17,104 bases of DNA from Methanospirillum hungatei (GTDB lineage: Archaea > Halobacteriota > Methanomicrobia > Methanomicrobiales > Methanospirillaceae), in NCBI RefSeq assembly GCF_020216685.1, contig NZ_JAIWNS010000006.1, forward strand, positions 1 to 17,104, in the 5' to 3' direction. Under the pieces are notes generated by a model. It ran no database searches. It saw only the letters and a program-made list of their open reading frames with translations, and was not told where the DNA came from. A program made the position numbers and the translations under genes. This document shows positions 1 through 6,927 of this stretch, in pieces; the first letter of the stretch is position 1; the number at the start of each line of letters is the position of its first letter.

Positions 1-458
1 TGCAAGGTGCACTGGTTTCAGGAAGGGAGCCGACTGGAGGACTGAATAAACTGACTATTGATAATTCTCAAGGTGAATTAGATGCCTTGGTAGTTCTTGC
101 ACAACCAAACTGGCCAAATCCAATTTGCGCATATTATCTTCCGAAAGGTGAATCACATACATTTGATAAGATGCGTCCTGGAGTCTATGATGTGTATTAT
201 ATTCTGGGGAAAGGGTGGATATCTACAAAAAAGGCATTTGCTCAGGAAATTGAAGTTGGAAAAATTGATCAGCCAATTGAATTAGTATCCGAAGGAAAAA
301 ACACCGTAGAATCATATAAAATTGTCTGGGATTATGTTCCATACAACGATAATGAGTATATTACCGACTTTAATACGGTAACAGTTACTCTGTATCCTGT
401 TCCAAAAGGAAATATTGAATTAGTGCAGATAGAGAGAGAGGATTTCCCAAAATACTAA
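1..458 (+). CDS. C-terminal part of an unrecognised protein (5' end outside window)
   Basis: The frame is open from the first bases of the window to a TAA at 456-458, so this is the last ~151 residues of a longer protein. A TTG at 87 could be read as a start, but open coding of the same character runs upstream of it, so truncation by the window edge is more likely. The visible part has no transmembrane segment or signal peptide. It looks like a beta-rich module: a DALVVLAQP strand, a KGESHTF turn, then RPGVYDVYYILGKGW, a pattern seen in small all-beta modules of archaeal cell-envelope or zinc-ribbon proteins. I cannot name a family with confidence and give no function. A T-tract directly follows the stop, consistent with transcription ending here. 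Confidence 0.7.
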   Translation, partial: QGALVSGREPTGGLNKLTIDNSQGELDALVVLAQPNWPNPICAYYLPKGESHTFDKMRPGVYDVYYILGKGWISTKKAFAQEIEVGKIDQPIELVSEGKNTVESYKIVWDYVPYNDNEYITDFNTVTVTLYPVPKGNIELVQIEREDFPKY

Positions 459-602
459 TTTTTTAAGATCCTATTTTTAGGAATGAGAGCCCTATGAGAT
501 AATTACTTTTTCCCGAAAATAATAAATAATTTTTCAGAAATTATTAAAGAACATTGAATTCTATCTTCCATTAGAGAGCAAATAAGCAAGAATTAGCAGC
601 TC

Positions 603-619
603 GAGTTAAAGGTTAACTC
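603..619. repeat. Perfect inverted repeat, 7-bp arms, 3-base loop
   Basis: GAGTTAA (603-609), spacer AGG, TTAACTC (613-619). The arms match exactly. It lies between the end of the first gene and the manC promoter region, so it could be an operator or a weak RNA hairpin. There is no T-tract after it that would make it a bacterial-type terminator. Confidence 0.4.
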
Positions 620-712
620 TTTATCCATAACGTCACAAAGCATGAATGTTTTATTTTAGCACTATGAGACAAATTCAGTTTACCTACTTTTAGATTCACA
701 ACGATAATTTCC

Positions 713-723
713 CTTATTATATT
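713..723 (+). promoter_or_regulatory. Candidate TATA box for manC
   Basis: TTATTATATTA is the best TATA-like element upstream of the GTG at 826. An archaeal start about 25 bases downstream would leave a leader of roughly 80 bases containing the 781-802 inverted repeat and the short ORF. Weak, sequence-only call. Confidence 0.3.
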
Positions 724-780
724 ACCAAAATTGATTTATGCAACATTTTCAGTAGTCATTTCAAACACGGTTGATCATCA

Positions 781-802
781 CATGAAAATAGCTCATTTCA
801 TG
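781..802 (+). repeat. Inverted repeat CATGAAA-N8-TTTCATG upstream of manC
   Basis: The two 7-bp arms (781-787 and 796-802) are exact reverse complements separated by 8 bases. The second arm ends 23 bases before the manC GTG. Spacing and position fit either a protein-binding operator or a hairpin in the manC leader RNA. Its ATGs also begin the short leader ORF at 782. Confidence 0.4.
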
Positions 803-829
803 CTCCTTCACGCAGATGTACTATCGTGA
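782..829 (+). CDS. Possible 15-codon leader ORF overlapping the manC start
   Basis: ATG at 782 opens MKIAHFMLLHADVLS and ends at TGA 827-829, which overlaps the manC GTG at 826-828 (GTGA). A second in-frame ATG lies at 800. No good ribosome binding site precedes either ATG. The overlap arrangement is typical of translational coupling, which would help explain how a GTG start without an obvious Shine-Dalgarno sequence is used. However, an ORF this short can arise by chance in AT-rich DNA, so this is a tentative entry. Confidence 0.2.
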   Translation: MKIAHFMLLHADVLS

Positions 830-2178
830 ATCAGATATACACCATCATTTTAGCAGGAGGGGTCGGAACCCGGCTCTGGCCTCTTTCGAGAACCTACTAT
901 CCTAAGCAGTTTCTTCAGGTGAATGGTCACTCACTCTTTCAAAAGACGTACCTGAGAGCAGTTGAAAACAGCAATCCTTCAGACATCTATGTAGTTACGA
1001 ATGAACTGCATCATTTCCTGGTAAAAAATCAGATTGCAGAACTCGGATATCCAATTGCAGATGAGCAGATTCTGCTCGAACCATCTGGGAAAAACACCCT
1101 CCCGGCAATTGCATGGGGAGTTTCTGAAATCGCAAAGAAAAATCCAAATGCATTGATCATGGTGTTTCCCAGCGACCACCTCCTTGGAGCATCAGCCGGC
1201 GAGGAGTTACGATCAGCAGTACCCTTATGTGAACACTACCTGGTTACCTTCGGGATTATTCCTGATAGTCCGCATACCGGCTATGGATACATTGCGCCGG
1301 GCAATCCATTGGAGAGAGGATTCCAGGTACACGAGTTTAAAGAGAAACCAGATGAGGATACTGCACGGCAGTATGTGCAGGAGGGATATTTCTGGAACAG
1401 CGGAATGTTTCTCTTTTCTGTTCCGGTTTTCATGAATGAACTTACAAGGTATCAGCCAAAGATTGCAGACGTTTTTGAAAAGGGAGCTTCCTGGGCTGAA
1501 CTTCCTTCAGTGTCGATAGATTATGGCATTCTCGAGCATTCAAATAATGTAGCTGTTGTTCCTCTTTCTTCCAGTTGGTCTGATCTTGGTAATTTTAATG
1601 CATGGTATGAGATCTCCGGGAAGGATGCCTGTGACAATTCTGGGAATTGTGTGGCCATTGAGTCATATGGAAATTTTGTAACGACCAAGGACCGGTTTGC
1701 AGCCCTTATCGGGATAAAAGACACGATTGTTGTCGAGACCTGTGACGCGTTACTTGTCTGCCGGCGGGATATGGCAGAAAAGGTAGGAGATCTGGTAAAA
1801 GATCTAAAGAAACAAGGGAACCCGATTACTGAAATACACCGGCTGGTCTACCGTCCCTGGGGGTCCTATCTGGGGCTTGAAACCGGGCCCGGGTTTCAGA
1901 TTAAGCGACTGACGGTGAATCCCGGAATGAGGCTATCACTCCAACGACATCATCACCGGAGTGAACACTGGGTTGTGGTGCACGGGACCGCTGATGTGGA
2001 ACTTGATGGGAAGCACCAATTTGTCCGCCCCGGTGAGAGTACCTTTGTCCCTGCAGGGGTGATGCACCGGCTTGGGAACTCAGGAAAGATTCCCCTTGAA
2101 GTGATTGAAGTCCAGATAGGGGAGTATCTTGAAGAAGATGATATCGAGCGGACTGAAGATGACTTTAAACGGGTATAG
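826..2178 (+). CDS. manC: Mannose-1-phosphate guanylyltransferase / mannose-6-phosphate isomerase type II (ManC)
   Basis: Makes GDP-mannose from mannose-1-phosphate and GTP in the cytoplasm; the two-domain family can also interconvert fructose-6-P and mannose-6-P. The nucleotidyltransferase signature GGVGTRLWPLSRTYYPKQF is at residues 11-29, followed by FPSDH (114-118), GYGYI (152-156), FKEKP (171-175), GYFWNSGMF (187-195) and WSDLG (251-255). The C-terminal cupin (about 340-440) keeps YRPWG (342-346), the metal-ligand stretch QRHHHRSEHW (373-382), PGE and PAGVMH. Length (450) is slightly short of the usual ~470 but nothing is missing. The start is GTG with no clear Shine-Dalgarno site. Its product feeds gmd at 10858 and mannosyltransferases of this region. 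It ends one base from the convergent aglB gene. Confidence 0.96.
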   Translation: MNQIYTIILAGGVGTRLWPLSRTYYPKQFLQVNGHSLFQKTYLRAVENSNPSDIYVVTNELHHFLVKNQIAELGYPIADEQILLEPSGKNTLPAIAWGVSEIAKKNPNALIMVFPSDHLLGASAGEELRSAVPLCEHYLVTFGIIPDSPHTGYGYIAPGNPLERGFQVHEFKEKPDEDTARQYVQEGYFWNSGMFLFSVPVFMNELTRYQPKIADVFEKGASWAELPSVSIDYGILEHSNNVAVVPLSSSWSDLGNFNAWYEISGKDACDNSGNCVAIESYGNFVTTKDRFAALIGIKDTIVVETCDALLVCRRDMAEKVGDLVKDLKKQGNPITEIHRLVYRPWGSYLGLETGPGFQIKRLTVNPGMRLSLQRHHHRSEHWVVVHGTADVELDGKHQFVRPGESTFVPAGVMHRLGNSGKIPLEVIEVQIGEYLEEDDIERTEDDFKRV

Positions 2179-2195
2179 ATCAGGTGATCTGATCT
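2177..2195. terminator. Inverted repeat at the convergent manC/aglB junction
   Basis: AGATCAG (2177-2183), loop GTGAT, CTGATCT (2189-2195): a perfect 7-bp stem that begins in the manC TAG stop and covers the aglB TGA stop (complement of 2180-2182). Being symmetric, it would form in both transcripts. It lacks a following T-tract, so termination is a guess; it may instead protect or process the two 3' ends. Confidence 0.35.
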
Positions 2196-4627
2196 TCTGA
2201 TACCTCAATTGTTTTTCCGGTTTCAATGATCCGGTATGGTCCGGTGGCCCTGACTTCATAGGGATTGTTCTGTGTGCTGTAAGGAAGAGTGAAGGTCCCG
2301 TTCAAACTTTTTTGCTGCCAGGTGAAGTTCCGCCCCTGATTCGTGGTGATGGGGAGTTCAATGGTCCCGGTTCCGGGCAGGGTGTATCCTTTTACCCGTT
2401 CGAAGATTTTCACTTCTTTTATCTGATGGGTTTCATCTGCTGCGACGGTTGTCGGAGATTCATAGATGAGCCGGTAATGGCCAAGGGCCGGGACATCGGT
2501 GATGGGTCTGGTGAACTGGATGGAACCGATGATCCGGTTGTCGGACTTCGGGATTTTTTGTGCGTCCTCAGCAGAGATTTGAACGGCATTTCTAATGAGT
2601 GGAAAGGAGCCTCCACTCATCGGTGATTGTTCAATGGTCAGGAGTGATCCTCCCTGGCCTTGTGTATATGAGCCATCGGAGAGATGTAACTTTACTGCGG
2701 TGCTTTCGAAGTATGGCTGTTTTAAGACGAGAACTGGATCATATCTGCCAGCCTGCCCGGACTGCTGATAATAGGTCTCCTGGTACTGAGCGATACGGTC
2801 TCTGCCATATCCCCACAGGGGGAGAGCAGCAAATTTCGAGGTGACGGTGGCAAAGTCAGTGATAATGTACTTTGCTCCGACACCAGTTGCGCACAATTCT
2901 GCATCCTCTTCCGATTGAGCTGCCAGGAATTGTGCAACTGGCGGGACATTATCCTGGAAGGGTGATGTTATCGGAATTCTTTGACTGAGAAAAGTAATCC
3001 AGTGCCCATAATCCCACCAGGAAAGTATCCCATATGCCTCTTTTGGATAAGAGAATTCTGTTTTTTCATACATAGTATAATAATTAACACCTGGATCAGG
3101 GGAGTTTTGTGAAAGCCAGGTTAGGGATTCTGCCCAGTCATCGGTCATTGAGATGAGACCGATCTGCTTATCTGCAACGGTCATGACCGTCTGGGTTGAA
3201 AATCCGACGATGATAAGCATTAAAATCCCTACCACTGCTATTGCATGAATGGGGAGATTCTGATCTTTCATCTCCAGGTTTTTCTTTGATCGTTTTTCAG
3301 GCTGCTCACTTGCTGCAATCTTTGAAAACAATGAACTCAGTCCGATTGCAGAAAACAGCACAATAACTATACTTACGTAATATTCATACCTGACATGCAT
3401 CAGGGTCGCATACATGAGGACAATTCCCCACACAAGAATTGCCATGAAAGCCGGCTGATACGAGCGGATCAGTCTGATAATGCAGATGACAATACCTGCT
3501 AATGCAAGAACCATGGCAATATTGTAGGAGTACCACGCCCGCACCGGCTCCCACATCTGCATCTCATTAATATATGATTCAGCATATGAAAAGAAAAAGA
3601 AATAGTGGATAGAGTTGGTTATCTGGGCAGCAATATCAGGGATCAGGGTCGCAATGAATGCATATCCTGCGGCAAATGAGGTCAATACCATTCCTATGTA
3701 ATAATACCGCGGTTTCTTTGCCAACAGATGTGCAAAGAGAGTGAGAAGTCCAAGTTCAAGAGGGACAGCCAGAACGACCAGGATATGTCCTATCGAATAT
3801 CTGCTCAAAGAAAAACCATCATGGGTTAATCCAAGGGGCAGATAAAGAACTGTGAATGTAATAAAGAAGAGGCAGGAATGAAGAAGGAGATTGAAAAGAT
3901 GATTCTGGTCCTGAAGCACTAAGGCATGGATCAGGAAGATAAGGGCGCAGATTGCTGCAAAAAGCACCATGGTCTGAATGTTCATAAGACCCAGAAAATA
4001 TACAATCCCGGCAAAGATGGCAAGAAGGATACTCTTTTTCGTGTACCAGGGCTTTTGAATAGCACGAGTCGTAAGCAGGAGAGCGACTATGAGGGTGATG
4101 AAAAGGGTTGAGAAGAGGGTTTCTGTAATATGATGATCAAGATATCCATAAAAAGAACGATATAATAACTCTCCAGAGGTGACCGGAAGAAGTATTGCTG
4201 CTATCCACCCGGTTTTTTCATCCCCGGATAATTTTCCCAGATACCAGATTATGGGAATGAGCAGAAGAAATAATAAAGGGGGAACGTATGATGCGACAAT
4301 CATATTTTCCGGTCTTGCCAGAGCACCAACAAGAACATAGACAGATGCACAGAGGAACGGGAATAGCAGACCCCAGTCGATATCCTTTCCTGTGGGAAAC
4401 GCAGTCATGGGATCGAACCAGGCATATCCTGGATAATTTTCGGATATTTGCTCTATCTGACGCATTGAGTACCAGGTATCCATGAAAATGAGTTTCTGAA
4501 CCGGGCCATCCCCAAGGAACTCCATAGGTAAAAACCGGAGCCAAAGTCCAAGCAGGGCAGAGGCAATTACAAGGAGAATGAGAAGGTGTGATGAATGTGT
4601 ATTCAACCAGTCTTTTAGTCTTGTCAT
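2180..4627 (-). CDS. aglB: Dolichyl-phosphooligosaccharide--protein glycotransferase (AglB/STT3)
   Basis: Catalytic subunit of archaeal N-glycosylation: transfers a lipid-linked oligosaccharide to Asn in N-X-S/T of proteins outside the membrane. The N-terminal ~480 residues hold about a dozen hydrophobic segments. The first outer loop carries the acidic site FMDTWYSMR (D50), a second acidic site YLDHH is at 162-166, and SYINEMQ (351-357, E355) probably corresponds to the TIXE/SVSE acceptor-site motif. RYEYY (413-417) resembles the conserved Arg region before the soluble domain. The hallmark WWDYG is at 537-541 in the C-terminal globular part (about 490-815). Length 815 fits archaeal AglB. ATG start at 4627; no strong Shine-Dalgarno site. 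Glycosyltransferases around it may build its glycan donor. Convergent with manC, one base apart. Confidence 0.96.
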   Translation of the reverse strand: MTRLKDWLNTHSSHLLILLVIASALLGLWLRFLPMEFLGDGPVQKLIFMDTWYSMRQIEQISENYPGYAWFDPMTAFPTGKDIDWGLLFPFLCASVYVLVGALARPENMIVASYVPPLLFLLLIPIIWYLGKLSGDEKTGWIAAILLPVTSGELLYRSFYGYLDHHITETLFSTLFITLIVALLLTTRAIQKPWYTKKSILLAIFAGIVYFLGLMNIQTMVLFAAICALIFLIHALVLQDQNHLFNLLLHSCLFFITFTVLYLPLGLTHDGFSLSRYSIGHILVVLAVPLELGLLTLFAHLLAKKPRYYYIGMVLTSFAAGYAFIATLIPDIAAQITNSIHYFFFFSYAESYINEMQMWEPVRAWYSYNIAMVLALAGIVICIIRLIRSYQPAFMAILVWGIVLMYATLMHVRYEYYVSIVIVLFSAIGLSSLFSKIAASEQPEKRSKKNLEMKDQNLPIHAIAVVGILMLIIVGFSTQTVMTVADKQIGLISMTDDWAESLTWLSQNSPDPGVNYYTMYEKTEFSYPKEAYGILSWWDYGHWITFLSQRIPITSPFQDNVPPVAQFLAAQSEEDAELCATGVGAKYIITDFATVTSKFAALPLWGYGRDRIAQYQETYYQQSGQAGRYDPVLVLKQPYFESTAVKLHLSDGSYTQGQGGSLLTIEQSPMSGGSFPLIRNAVQISAEDAQKIPKSDNRIIGSIQFTRPITDVPALGHYRLIYESPTTVAADETHQIKEVKIFERVKGYTLPGTGTIELPITTNQGRNFTWQQKSLNGTFTLPYSTQNNPYEVRATGPYRIIETGKTIEVSEDQIT

Positions 4628-4760
4628 TATGAGTACTATCTGACTTTTTCCTTAAGTATTCATTTCCGACCAAGAGAGCATCCACAGTTCTTCGGAATTA
4701 TGGGTTTCGTCACTAGGTGTCCTGAATTGTACCCAGCAAAAATAGACATAATTTGCATAA

Positions 4761-4772
4761 AAAAGTACTTTT
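4761..4772. promoter_or_regulatory. Palindrome AAAAGTACTTTT in the aglB/acylphosphatase divergent region
   Basis: A 12-bp perfect palindrome beside a TATA-like GCATAAAAAAG (4755-4765), about 35-40 bases before the ATG at 4800. The 172-base gap 4628-4799 separates the divergent aglB and acylphosphatase genes and must hold promoters for both; an AATACTTAAGG-like element on the minus strand near 4645-4655 may serve aglB. Weak calls from sequence alone. Confidence 0.3.
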
Positions 4773-4799
4773 GTCAGGATAGCAATACTATACATCAAT

Positions 4800-5381
4800 A
4801 TGAAGAAACGAATCGTCATTGCCGGTCCAAGAGTTCATAATGTAGGTTACCGGCCGTTTTTACTCCAATATGCCCAGGTGCATGGTTTTACCCACTTTTT
4901 TGCAATAAATAATTCATATAATGGAGAACAAGAGGTCCTTATTACCATAAGTGAAACCGAAGAGAAAATTTCTTCCTTTATTTCTTATATATCATCCAAT
5001 AAGCCTGATTTTGCTGAGGTTACAGAGATCAGATCAGAAGAGTACACAGGAGACGTTGTACCAATTGGAACATTCCTTCAGGATCTTCAATTTGAACAAT
5101 TATGCAAAGGGATACCCGCGATTCTCAGAATTGAGGAGGCTCAACATGAGATGATCTCCCTCCAGAAAACCATGCTTACTAAACAGGATCAGATGTTACA
5201 CAAACAAGATCAGATGATCGAGAAACAGGATCAGATAATTCATATTCAGCAGGATACGGTTGATGAAATTAAAGGATTTCGTAAAGACTCAACCAATTAT
5301 CTTGAAACTGAATTTTCAGATATAAAAAAGAAGTTACAGGCCATTGAAAACGCCCTTTCACGTGAAGGAATCAGAGTGTAA
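4800..5381 (+). CDS. Acylphosphatase-domain protein with C-terminal KQDQM heptads and coiled coil
   Basis: Residues 1-~90 form an acylphosphatase domain. The phosphate-binding loop reads AGPRVHNVGYRPF (8-20) with the catalytic Arg at 18, and FAINN (34-38) supplies the catalytic Asn (N37). The VGYRPF wording resembles the acylphosphatase part of HypF. Stand-alone enzymes of this family are ~90-100 residues and hydrolyse acyl phosphates; this protein is 193. The extra part has about three QDQM/I units spaced by seven residues (127-150), then a charged, probably coiled-coil tail. No signal peptide or membrane segment, so it is likely cytosolic. Whether it is an active enzyme or a binding/scaffold protein is unknown. 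A related longer gene lies at 6928-7635, and the two flank the GT2 gene. Confidence 0.75.
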   Translation: MKKRIVIAGPRVHNVGYRPFLLQYAQVHGFTHFFAINNSYNGEQEVLITISETEEKISSFISYISSNKPDFAEVTEIRSEEYTGDVVPIGTFLQDLQFEQLCKGIPAILRIEEAQHEMISLQKTMLTKQDQMLHKQDQMIEKQDQIIHIQQDTVDEIKGFRKDSTNYLETEFSDIKKKLQAIENALSREGIRV

Positions 5382-5395
5382 TCAGGCTATGATTA

Positions 5396-5414
5396 TTTTT
5401 TTGTCAGGTTTTTT
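5396..5414 (+). terminator. Double T-tract after the acylphosphatase gene
   Basis: Seven T residues (5396-5402) and six T residues (5409-5414) follow the stop at 5381. T-rich tracts on the non-template strand are the usual archaeal intrinsic termination signal. If used, the GT2 gene at 5487 has its own promoter in the remaining ~70 bases. Confidence 0.4.
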
Positions 5415-5486
5415 CACAAAAGTTTTCCGTATTTACCATATCATTTATCCTTTTGAACGAGAGTAATTAGTGAAACGGGTCATGGC

Positions 5487-6641
5487 ATGGTAAGTGAACC
5501 ACTTGTAACAATAATAATTCCGGCCTTAAATGAGGAGAAGACAATAGGATCCTGTCTTGAAAAAGTCAGGGCAGGGTGTATAAAACAGAATATACCTTTT
5601 GAAATTATTATCTCTGATTCTTCAACAGACTCAACTCCGGACATCGCCCGTTCCTTTGGAGCCCGGATTATTCATCCTGATAAAAGAGGATATGGAAATG
5701 CGTATTTAGCCGCTTTCCCTCTGGCAAAAGGAGAGATCGTTGTTATCGGAGATGCTGATGACACCTATGACTTTTCTTTGATCTCTGAATTAATCAGACC
5801 TATAAAAGAAGGGGGGGCTGATATGGTTATCGGATCAAGATTAAAAGGCACTATACTCCCGGGATCGATGCCATGGCTCCACCAGTATATCGGTAACCCT
5901 CTCCTGACATGGTTATTAAATTTCACTTTTCATTCAAACTTCAGTGATACCCATAGTGGGATGCGGGCGATTCGGAAAGATGCACTTCAAAGATTAAGTC
6001 TCCATACCGGAGGGATGGAATTTGCCTCAGAGATGCTTATTGAGGCGGCAAAAAAGGGACTGAAGATCGAAGAGATCGCGATAACCTATTATCCACGAAA
6101 AGGACCATCAAAACTGCACAGTTTTGCTGACGGGTGGAGGCATATACGGTTTATTATGCTGGTCAGACCTCTTCGTTTTTTAATAGTTCCAGGGATCCTG
6201 TTTATCCTCCTGGGATTTTCCCTGATGGTGGGGGTTGGGCTCATAAAATCAGTTGAATTGCAGGGGCTTCACTCATTTATTCTAGGAGATATCCTTATGC
6301 TTGGAGGCCTTCAGTTTCTTCTCTCCGGTGTGGTTATGAAATCCTATAGTGTTACACACCAGCTGGATGAGTGTGGACCATGGTTTACCCAGATTCTTCA
6401 GTATAAGACCCTTGAAAAGGTGCTTTTTATAGGAGTGCTGTTTATGATACTGGGTTTTACCAGTGGCATATATATATTAAGTCAGTGGATTACCGTATCC
6501 GGACCACTGACTCAGATTACAAACGCTGTTCTTTCACTTTCAAGTGTGATAATCGGCCTTCAAATAATATTTACTGCACTACATGTGAGTATGATGCTTC
6601 TCCAGTGTGAACGGGATGGATGCTCAGGTTTTATGGGATAA
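5487..6641 (+). CDS. Membrane-anchored family 2 glycosyltransferase (dolichol-phosphate sugar synthase-like)
   Basis: GT-A glycosyltransferase of family GT2 followed by a membrane domain. The N-terminus has the nucleotide-binding strand VTIIIPALNEEKTI (7-20), the metal-binding motif GDADDTYDF (88-96, matching the DPM1/AglJ-type DADxTYD wording), and GSRLKG (116-121), DTHSGMRAIRK (154-164) and MEFASEM (177-183), conserved in polyprenyl-phosphate sugar transferases. After residue ~228 there are about four hydrophobic segments (229-255, 263-285, 311-333, 343-372). Likely reaction: transfer of a sugar or sugar-phosphate from an NDP donor to dolichyl phosphate at the inner face of the membrane, giving a donor or first glycan for AglB next door; the sugar is not readable from sequence. 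ATG 5487 fits the family start; Shine-Dalgarno is weak. Confidence 0.88.
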   Translation: MVSEPLVTIIIPALNEEKTIGSCLEKVRAGCIKQNIPFEIIISDSSTDSTPDIARSFGARIIHPDKRGYGNAYLAAFPLAKGEIVVIGDADDTYDFSLISELIRPIKEGGADMVIGSRLKGTILPGSMPWLHQYIGNPLLTWLLNFTFHSNFSDTHSGMRAIRKDALQRLSLHTGGMEFASEMLIEAAKKGLKIEEIAITYYPRKGPSKLHSFADGWRHIRFIMLVRPLRFLIVPGILFILLGFSLMVGVGLIKSVELQGLHSFILGDILMLGGLQFLLSGVVMKSYSVTHQLDECGPWFTQILQYKTLEKVLFIGVLFMILGFTSGIYILSQWITVSGPLTQITNAVLSLSSVIIGLQIIFTALHVSMMLLQCERDGCSGFMG

Positions 6642-6795
6642 TGTGAGAGGCTGTTGTACACATTAATGCCGGGGATATTATAAGGTAAATTAATACAGGA
6701 AAGGAATATATTCACATGCTGAATTGACCATATGGTACGAATGAAAATCAGTCATGCCCCAAGTCCCTTAAATCTTTTTTCTGATAGGGCAGACC

Positions 6796-6835
6796 CTGAA
6801 ATCAATTCCTATGATTTCAGAAATTTTATATAAAA
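6796..6835 (+). promoter_or_regulatory. 9-bp inverted repeat adjoining a symmetric TATA box
   Basis: CTGAAATCA (6796-6804), 7-base spacer, TGATTTCAG (6812-6820) is a perfect inverted repeat. Three bases later comes TTTTATATAAAA (6824-6835), itself a perfect palindrome and a strong archaeal TATA match, followed by a purine run AGAGGAG. This is the layout of an operator next to a core promoter. Firing rightwards it would start near 6853-6860 and run antisense into the 3' end of the gene at 6928. No protein ORF follows, so an RNA product or a relic promoter are the options. The rest of the gap 6642-6927 shows no gene. Confidence 0.45.
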
Positions 6836-6927
6836 GAGGAGTTTTCAGAAAAAAGATCTCATAACTCTCATCTTCTTTTAAGTGAGCATAGCGAAAAATG
6901 AGGGGCTTTTAAATCGGTATTTGTGAG

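Larger units (their letters stand above)
459..825. other. AT-rich intergenic region, no gene apart from a possible tiny leader ORF
   Basis: I see no convincing protein in either strand over these 367 bases. The region starts with T-tracts (about 461-478) that could end the upstream transcript. It holds a perfect inverted repeat (603-619), a TATA-like element (713-723), a second inverted repeat (781-802) and a short ORF overlapping the manC start; these are listed separately. It is much richer in A+T than the manC gene that follows. Confidence 0.6.

Noticed and set aside
87..458. Taking the TTG at 87 as the true start of the first gene
   Set aside because: The same frame is open to the first bases of the window with similar coding character, so the gene more likely enters from outside.
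4218..4685. 155-codon minus-strand ORF overlapping the aglB start
   Set aside because: It is out of frame with AglB, which has unambiguous membrane and catalytic motifs through this stretch; the Cys/Ser-rich wording is typical of a shadow frame.
4800..5381. Calling the first acylphosphatase protein a HypF fragment because of its VGYRPF motif
   Set aside because: No zinc-finger or carbamoyltransferase-type HypF domains follow; the rest is heptads and coiled coil as in the paralogue.
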